This document shows, piece by piece, positions 56,516 through 64,000 of a stretch of DNA of 64,000 bases. Both the position numbers and the translations under genes were made by a program. This DNA is from Branchiostoma floridae. Taxonomy: Eukaryota > Chordata > Leptocardii > Amphioxiformes > Branchiostomatidae. The stretch lies in the NCBI RefSeq assembly GCF_000003815.2, contig NC_049996.1:1282751-1346750 (forward strand), in the 5' to 3' direction. Each line of letters begins with the position of its first letter. The first letter of the stretch is position 1. The notes beneath the pieces were generated by a model. It did no database searches and was not told the origin of the DNA. It saw only the letters and a list, made by a program, of their open reading frames with translations.

Positions 56516-56993
56516 TTAAATCCCCTTCACACGAGAAGGAATGAGCCAGAATGCCGTCAGAATGAAAATTCTTGTCTATTCCTGTGAATTCGTAGTGCAT
56601 TCTAGACATTCTTACGGCATTCGAAATATTCTTTCGGCCACATTCTGGCAGGATTCGAGGTGGCTTGCCGTTTCGGTTCTCCATCGAATGAGATAAGAAT
56701 GTTTCGAATAATGTTAGAATGCCGTAGAATGCGGTCAGACTGCAGTCAGAATAGTTAGAATACACTAAGAATCCACTACGAATGCCATTCGATATTTCAC
56801 ACTTCGAATGCACCTCGACAGTTTTTAACATGTCAAAAACTTTCGCGCCAGCCAAAAGAACGGGGACGAATATCTCGAATGCAGTAAGAATGTTTAGAAT
56901 ACAGTACGAATTGCGAGGAATTGCCACGAATAGAAAAAAAATCATTCGGACGGCATTCCGGCTCATTCGTGCTCTCGTGTGAAGGGGGCTTAA
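56516..56993. mobile_element. TTAA-flanked foldback DNA element
   Basis: Long inverted arms start with ccccttcacacgag and end with its complement, followed inward by gaatgagcc(a/g)gaatgccgtc. TTAA borders both sides (56516-56519, 56990-56993), the target of piggyBac and Kolobok elements. The minus-strand open frame across it (194 codons) arises from the arms and has no recognisable protein. Confidence 0.75.
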
Positions 56994-57123
56994 GCACGGT
57001 AGGGGCAACTTCGCTGGATAGTTTCAAAGAGTACTTGCAGAGAGATAGGTTAGGTGTGATAGGTCGTTCAGTGTAATATAATCAGCTGCTTCCGCGCCGT
57101 GTGTCTGCGAAGCTTGTGTGTTA

Positions 57124-57370
57124 TGGTGGTATCTCACTGCACTTGGGGCACCGGTGCGGCACTGCGGGGTTGGAAAGATTACTCAACGAATTCCAGAGAT
57201 AAAGAACGAATTTTCGTACGTTTTGTGTGTATTTGTTGTCTTTCAAGTCATATTTACGTATTACACAATATCTAAATCATTAAGAAAATGGCGAAAACAT
57301 GACAACAGTGCCGCAGTGAACGAACCCCGCAGTGCCGCACCGGTGCACCAAGTGCAGTGAGATACCACCT
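57124..57370 (+). mobile_element. PIF/Harbinger-like MITE, copy 2 (most complete)
   Basis: The ends ggtggtatctcactgcactt and its near-complement pair over about 47 bp. tta lies directly outside at 57121-57123 and 57371-57373. No coding capacity. Confidence 0.75.
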
Positions 57371-58029
57371 TTACACAAAGGGTAGTTATATCGGTTATAT
57401 ACAAACACAGATATTCACTCACACCCAAATTCAAGCCCAGGACCGATGGTATACACGTACCAACTTACTCTAGCTTGGAGAAAGCCATAAATTACCAGTT
57501 GTAAAATGTCGACTTTCATGTAACACACACATTCGGGGTTTGAAATGTTGCCAAAATTGGAAGTCACTGTTTTAATGTTAGCCTTTTAGGTCGTTCGTGG
57601 GCAGGCTTTGGGTGACCTAACTCTGTAATTTGCGTCTCCATGAAAAAAGATATCGTAAATTATAGACGGTGCATTTCCTCCTATTACCGCGGTTTTAGCG
57701 TCTAATCGCATCTAGGTGGTTAGGGAAGCCATATTATGTGGGTGTAAACACTCATGGAAGGGCGGATGACGTGGTAAGAACATCCTATTTGTACATGTAC
57801 GCTGTGAAAACCTCTCATGGAGAAAGAAGAAGTTCAAGGTGAAGGATGATCTATATATCAATCTACTTTTGGTCGATGTAAGTCTGGAAAGTGTTACACC
57901 AGCCACTGATGTCGAGGGCAGAAAGGAGTAGATAATTCGAACGAGAGGCAAATCGCGAAGTTGTTCTGAGCGAACTCAACAAAATGATCGACTGAGAGTA
58001 AGTGAAAGAGTAACTGAGTGTGTGTTTGT

Positions 58030-58086
<57 letters not shown>

Positions 58087-59142
58087 TGATCAAGATTAAA
58101 TGTCAGTACGTGTTTCGTGTGAGCCGGACTGTGTGAGTGCGTGTGTACGAGAGTGAGTATGAATGAGTATGAATGAGTATGTGTAAGCTGCTATGAAGAT
58201 TTTTGTCCTTCGGCGAAATATTTCTTAAAAGACTCTACCCAAATCATATCTCCTCCTTTCTTGAAATACCTATAATAAACAGCTCTATTTTTTTTAGAAA
58301 TTGCCAAATATTGCGACCACTTGAAACTTCAGCATGTCTTGGAAAAAGTCTTAAACAAACACTCCACAAAGTCGTGAGCTCAAATTCAAATTCCACTGCC
58401 ACGTTTTCAAATGATAAACCAGTCGTACACAGTCATAATCTATAATCATATTTGAGGCACCATGTGGAAAGACCTCCCCAACCTTATGCTTTCTAATATA
58501 TTCGGAGTAGCAAAAATTGCGTTAATAATCTTGATACTTACACGGAAATTTGCCACTAGATCAGTACACATGCCATGTTACATTGTTCAAGTCATTTGAT
58601 TGGAGTTGAATATCGACCCATACGCCTTTTGCTGCCCCCACACGCCTTCATTGCTTTGCATTAAAGACACGGTCCCACGATTCAAGGGGAATCCTTTTAA
58701 CGTACCCGGTGTCGTCTGCAACCTGACTAACAATTTCCTAAAGTGTGTATCTCAATGGTGGTCTCACTAAATACCGAAAACAACTAAAAACAACCGAAAC
58801 GACCGAAAACAAGTTTTACTTATTAACGAAAACAACCCAAAACAACTTGAAATCTACCAAAAAAAATAACAACGAAAAAACGCTCACCGCGCGGGCTGCG
58901 TTTGTTGGTGCCATTTTTCTGAGAGACATTTGCTAACGGTCGCCAAAACGTCGCCAATTGGTCACCATAGGACAAAAAAGATTAAACGGGTACGGGAACG
59001 CCTAATTCTAAAAAGAAACGGACGGATAAACTTATGTTACCAATAGTAAATGATAAGTATAGTCAAAAAGCAATTTAAAATCGTTTTGTTTCGGATAAAT
59101 ATGATTGAGTTATGGAGAGAATTTGGGAATTTATATCAGATG
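57371..59142. other. intergenic with a (TG)n repeat
   Basis: Apart from the microsatellite and an aac-rich stretch near 58,780-58,880 (aacaaccgaaacgaccgaaa), nothing is recognised. Confidence 0.4.
58018..58084. repeat. (TG)n microsatellite
   Basis: About thirty tg dinucleotides, interrupted near the start. Confidence 0.95.
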
Positions 59143-59577
59143 TCAGTAAAGCCGATCCTTTAAGTAGCAGATAACAAAAGAACTATCAGATAACGAATTT
59201 AAATCTAACATAGGAATATTCAGGTTTTTAAGTCTGTCTAAGAGGAGTGTACGTTGTTAAACATAATTAGGACAGTGATGCAGATAATGAGGAATGCTTT
59301 CCCATCGGCATCCGCAGCTGCAAGCAAGACTCGCAACTAAGTTACGAATGAACAGACTGTGGTTTAAGCTGCAGGTGCCGATGCGAAGACGTGTGAGTAA
59401 AGCGCAGGTGTATCTCGGTCCTGAATTAAAATATGGTGCAGCAACAGGGTGAACAGATTTGACCAAATACCTTTTAAAACGAGCAGCGCTCAACAAACGA
59501 ACGCTAGAATCAAGAGAGTTCCATAACTGAGTTGAGTGCGGTAAAAAAGATTTTTGAAAACATATTACGTCATAACG
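59143..59577 (-). pseudogene. LINE ORF2 C-terminal domain with one stop
   Basis: The minus frame reads RYDVICFQKSFLPHSTQLWN, SLDSSVRLLSAARFKRYL, then LTRLRIGTCSLNHSLF and CSCGCRWESIPHYLHHCPNY. A stop at 59257-59259 is followed in the same frame by QRTLLLDRLKNLNIPMLDLN to a final stop. WNSL..FK and the CxCGxxxEsxxHYLxxCPxY block are standard for LINE ORF2 tails. Confidence 0.75.
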
Positions 59578-61189
59578 GTACCAAAATTACAGAAAACATA
59601 AAACTTTACCAGTAAATTATCCGCTCAAAATTTGGAAACCCAAGCCGTTTTAAAATTACGAAGGGGGGGGGGGCAAAAGAGCCCCCGGTCCCAAGGAATC
59701 CCCCCCAAAAGCCCGGTCTATAGATAGGGTTAAACATTGTAAATTCCTTAATAACTCAATAGCAACGCTACCATTTCAAATAACGTTATTTGTTGCGATT
59801 GTGTCTAACTTGGGGCTGAAACTGTGGATGTGAACTTCAGCTCGCGGTCATTTTTTTAGTACTAGTAGAGGTCATGTATTTTACCCGTGCGTCGCATGTC
59901 AAGCTGCCGGCTCAGTATGATACCAGGTTTATTCAAGGTTCATTCACGATGGTTAAAAGAAACCATGGGTACCTGCCCCTACCAGTGTGAATCCAGTCTC
60001 AATATCATGTCGTCCTTCATACAAGCGGCAAATTTCCTGTTTGAATCGCAGACGTGTATTGCATTAGGTTTTATACAACAATGCTTATCTCACTGAGCGG
60101 AGGTACTCTGGAGGCACTGTGTTTATGTCAACAACGCAGACGTTTAAACGTACCTTCACCGTGCCTCCAACGAATTGAAACCCAACGTGCCCCCAATAAA
60201 GGCGCTGTATTTTTGAAAAAAAAATACATGTAGTGCCTCACGTCAGTGTAACAAAGTGCGTGGGAAAATAACGGTTAAATTTCACAAAGGTGCCACAGTG
60301 AAAAAACTCCAACGTACCTCAACAGTACTTCAAACCAGTGTGATGGGGACTTTAATGCCCTTATAACGTTCAACCGATTTTATAGAAATATCCTGCGTAC
60401 TACGAGATATTGGATCGTTCTGCAAAACCATAAATTGACGATGAAGAGTGATGGATGCCACTCAAAATATCTGGAAGTAATCACAGTATCTCATCCATTT
60501 ATAGGGACTGAATTCCCTTTAAATATTATATTACATAAGTAACTATTCTACTCAACTTTATCCCGAAATCTATCACTCAAATCTTCACCAAAGGAAAGAA
60601 TAGGAATTACTATCTGCCTAAATTGTGATTTATTTGAACACTCAATGCACTGCTTAAGGAGATATTTTTGGGTTTACTCACTAAGTCACGGAGAATATCC
60701 CTATTGTCATTAACATTGTTGGCCATCTTCCATCACATGAGAGATAGCGTTTTCTCAAAATAACGAAAGGAAGAAATATTTCATGGACTTAACGAACTCA
60801 CAACAGAACATGCCACCAAATTCATAGTAATCCATGTCGTTTCTTTTAAATAGTCGTTGGGCTACGTTGGCATGGATGACATCTCCACGCGCATCACTTT
60901 TTGGTCGTTTCAAAAAAAGGAATAAAAAGAGTTTTAAACCATACTGTAAATAGCACAAAGCAGCTACAAACTGAGCAAATATATGCCGTAAATTAAAGAA
61001 AAATGATATCGGAAAACACGTGTATTAATGTCACAGAATACCAACGTCAATTCCAAGGTGAAAGAACAAAAAATGAATAACATATTTTTCGGTATACCCC
61101 ACTATATGCACTCGTGACATTTGTGCAACGTTTCTGACCACTTAGATGACGCAGAAGTCCTTTTTTTTCTTGGCCAAACTTATCTATTC
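59578..61189. other. intergenic, nothing recognised
   Basis: No supported gene. It includes a G-run at about 59,662-59,673. Confidence 0.4.
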
Positions 61190-61595
61190 GCACGCTCGCA
61201 TCAGTTTTGGAGTTATCAGAGGATGACATCCATATAATCAAAATCAACATCGCATAACATGTACGTATAACTGTTACATATTTTTTCTTGCACAATTAAA
61301 AAAATATCATAACTTAGAAAATCATGGTAATACTCAAATAGAATCATAGTAACAAACAATTTTACAATAAAAAATTGATTCATACACGAAGAGCTTGATG
61401 AAGTGTCGCCCACTTTTCGAAATGTTAATACAGTTTTTGTTTTCTTATTGCTATTAAAAACAGTATAATATATTCTAAATGTTCATATATTTTTAATACA
61501 GAAATTATTTATTCCCCGCTCGCATCAGTTTTGAGTTACCAGAGGATGGCATCCACATAATTATATCAACAAGGCTTTTCATGTACGTATGCAGC
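61190..61595. repeat. dispersed repeat, two copies about 320 bp apart
   Basis: The phrase cgctcgcatcagtttt, then gag(g)ttaycagaggatg, occurs at 61,193 and 61,516, each followed by catgtacgta. A third, more diverged copy is at about 62,785-62,850. Confidence 0.7.
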
Positions 61596-62295
61596 GCAGC
61601 AATTGCATTACAAGCCTATGGCCACCTTCAGCTCGGAAGATCCCTAACATATACATTACTCTTGAAGTACATGCTCTTGATGTATGATTAGCGTAATAAA
61701 CATAGTCGAAGAGTCGGGCATCATGAAAGAGGCACACTATTTCCGTATTCCACAAAAGATCTTATCATAAGGCATCTTCTATAAAGATGTTCCTACAAGA
61801 ACGTTTGAAATATTGTCCTGTATCGTCCTGTTTATTGTCAAGAAAGCCAGGATGAAGTATAATAGTACTGCTGGATTTTGAAAAGATCATGCCCGTAGCC
61901 AGGATTTTGTTTACGGGTAGGTTGGGGTTTTTGTTTGTAGATTTATAGGCCTAGACAGCGTCCAAAATATGAGTTTTTAGGGGGGGGGGGCTGGGGACAT
62001 GTTCCCCTAGAACAATTTGGAAATAGCAGCACTCTGAAATGACATTTCATGCGTTTTTGAAGTAAAAAAACACAATCTGTTGATAATTGTGCTGTCAAGA
62101 TAAATCGCATTGTGCATTCTTGGCACCTTACCCCCCCTGCCTACGTGCATGGAAAAAAATCATGTTTCCTAGCACTAGTATTAAGAAGAGTACATACATA
62201 TTCAGGCCACACTGACTTTATTTTGTGGATGAAATCCGTGTGCGTATTGATTTTCACCATTTTAAAAACAAATATGGCCTCATGTGACCCAATAG
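61596..62295. other. intergenic, nothing recognised
   Basis: No supported gene before the large gap. Confidence 0.4.
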
Positions 62296-62592
62296 NNNNN
62301 NNNNNNNNNNNNNNNNNNNNNNNNNNNNNNNNNNNNNNNNNNNNNNNNNNNNNNNNNNNNNNNNNNNNNNNNNNNNNNNNNNNNNNNNNNNNNNNNNNNN
62401 NNNNNNNNNNNNNNNNNNNNNNNNNNNNNNNNNNNNNNNNNNNNNNNNNNNNNNNNNNNNNNNNNNNNNNNNNNNNNNNNNNNNNNNNNNNNNNNNNNNN
62501 NNNNNNNNNNNNNNNNNNNNNNNNNNNNNNNNNNNNNNNNNNNNNNNNNNNNNNNNNNNNNNNNNNNNNNNNNNNNNNNNNNNNNNNNNNNN
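62296..62592. other. assembly gap (297 N)
   Basis: Run of N. Confidence 1.
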
Positions 62593-63149
62593 AGAAAAGT
62601 AAGAAAATTTCTCTTGTTATAAGAATTTACAAGAAAATGGTCTTCGAATGATCTCTTTCTTTTCCTTATTTCTTCTTGAAATTTCTTCAGGCAAGCACAT
62701 GTGTCCACGAATTAAGTAATCTGTTACTAAAGAAGACAAAAGAAGACAAATATTTTCTGTAGTGTGCAGGAATTTCCATTTTTCGCTCTCGCGCATTAGT
62801 TTCGGCGTCTCCAGATGATGTCACCCATAAAATCGAGTCGACGTGGATACCCCGCTACGTAACCTCTATGACAGTGCATTTGTCGCAGTCAGATGACAAG
62901 TGCCTAGCCGGTTTACTGTTGCGCAAAATGAGACGGTCTGGCGCCTCTAAAGTAACTGGACTGCAGGTATTTCTGCTTTTTATAAGAGCTAAAACCACAT
63001 GAGAGACGGGAGGCCTGTGAGCTTCAGGAACATAAACAGAGAAATATTTCATTTTCATTCATTACGCGACTTGAAGGATGTATGAATTTGCTTGGATTGG
63101 CTAGCAATATCAGTCTTTAAAAAAAAAACGTATTTTTTTGTGGTATCAA

Positions 63150-63350
63150 AGTATCAACCGGTGCAATGGCTGAATGGGTAGAGTGTTCGACTTGCATGCG
63201 GTAGGTCATGAGTTCGATCCCGGCCGAGTCATACCAAAGACTTACGAAATGGTACATGCTGCGCTTTCCGCGCTTAGCACTCAGTGTTAAGCACCTAAGC
63301 ATCTGTTACAGATGTATTTACGGGCAACTTTAACTTTAACTTTAAAAGTA
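63150..63350 (+). mobile_element. tRNA-derived SINE, well-preserved head
   Basis: A box aatggctgaatgggtagag and B box gagttcgatcccggcc are close to consensus, at normal tRNA spacing. The body ends in a taactttaactttaacttta tail. Confidence 0.8.
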
Positions 63351-63539
63351 ACACACGAGGTTCTTGTATTGAAGAGTACAAGCTGCATATCCGGGCAGAT
63401 TCACTCATGCCAGTAAGGACCTCAACTCATTTCGATAAGTGTGGTGGATATCTTTAACATGCTTGATGTATGGCTCTTCTTAAATCTAGAACCTTCACTA
63501 AGTTCACTTATTTTTTGTCTTATCCTAGGGACGTCCTTG

Positions 63540-63645
63540 ACCTGAGTGAAATGGGACGTCGGGAGCATATGAAGGGACTCGAACCCAGAACCTCTGGACT
63601 TGAACCAGATACTCTACCGTTACGCTACGTGACGCGACCGGTAAA
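63540..63645 (-). mobile_element. tRNA-like SINE head, minus strand
   Basis: Reads gtcgcgtcacgtagcgtaac on the minus strand, then a B-box-like gggttcgagtcccttc. The remainder upstream is unclear. Confidence 0.55.
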
Positions 63646-63922
63646 AAGTACAATCTTTTTGACTTTTAAATGTTCAAATCGTTATTCTTATTTCAATTTA
63701 AATGGGTTCATAACACTATCTTTGTATTTTAAGCTACCGGAGATGGGATTCATATGTGCCGATCGAGGCGTAACCACTGGAGAGAAATTGAGGAAATCAA
63801 AGCAATTTTAGACATTATGCCACGAGGTCAGTCTACTGTAGCAAATTATCAAAACATGTGTATTTCGAGAGAGAATACAAGATGATCAGTATTTTGTAGT
63901 AGAAAGTAGCTTTCACAACAGC

Positions 63923-63965
63923 TGTGTGTGTGTGAGAGAGAGAGAGGGGGAGAGAGAGAGAGAGG

Positions 63966-63999
<34 letters not shown>
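63923..63999. repeat. (GA)n microsatellite at window end
   Basis: gt then ga dinucleotides continuing to the last base. Confidence 0.95.
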
Positions 64000-64000
64000 C

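Noticed and set aside
56424-57008. 194-codon minus-strand open frame
   Set aside because: It lies across the TTAA-flanked foldback element, and its two ends are translations of the same inverted arms. No protein family is recognisable.
62112-62651. Open frames spanning runs of N (also at 45,114-45,458 and 49,343-49,531)
   Set aside because: The frame across a gap is not real sequence.

Overview
The window reads as animal nuclear DNA. Its genes are split by many short introns with GT..AG borders, and it holds tRNA-derived SINEs, non-LTR retrotransposon pieces, many small inverted-repeat transposons, microsatellites and five runs of N (assembly gaps). The two real genes (a CYP2-clan P450 and an SLC15 peptide transporter with the metazoan extracellular domain) plus the repeat style fit an invertebrate deuterostome. 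A lancelet (Branchiostoma) is my best guess. That is inference, not something the sequence proves.

Layout. 1-4,700: repeats, including a 1.2 kb terminal-inverted-repeat element (763-1,974), a SINE and small MITEs. 4,730-10,629, plus strand: a complete six-exon cytochrome P450 (501 aa) whose conserved motifs are all intact. 11,827-13,032: a second copy of the 1.2 kb element in the same orientation, so the P450 sits between two direct repeats. 15,019-18,330: one LINE whose 3' part (reverse transcriptase, minus strand) abuts a head-to-head 5' part (5' UTR and ORF1, plus strand), as expected from a twin-priming inversion. 21,197-37,256, minus strand: a complete SLC15A1/A2-like proton-coupled oligopeptide transporter, 23 coding exons per transcript, 762 aa. 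37,320-64,000: gene-poor DNA with SINEs, MITEs (several with clear target-site duplications), four minus- or plus-strand LINE ORF tails, one zinc-finger-like LINE tail, microsatellites and all five gaps.

The most interesting observation is in the peptide transporter. The exon encoding transmembrane helix 3 and the following loop is present twice in tandem (35,222-35,335 and 34,503-34,616). Both copies are exactly 114 nt, have the same phases, intact splice sites and open frames, and encode proteins 21/38 identical. They look like alternative, probably mutually exclusive, exons of a peptide transporter. A minisatellite with about an 18-bp period lies between them. Further along the gene, a 139-bp tandem duplication has copied the 5' half of exon 20 with its splice acceptor into the preceding intron.

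The two genes are not evidently linked in function. One is a microsomal mono-oxygenase and the other a plasma-membrane nutrient and drug transporter. They are convergently arranged, with their 3' ends about 10.6 kb apart and the inverted LINE between them. All splice sites and protein calls were read by eye. No database search or expression data were available.
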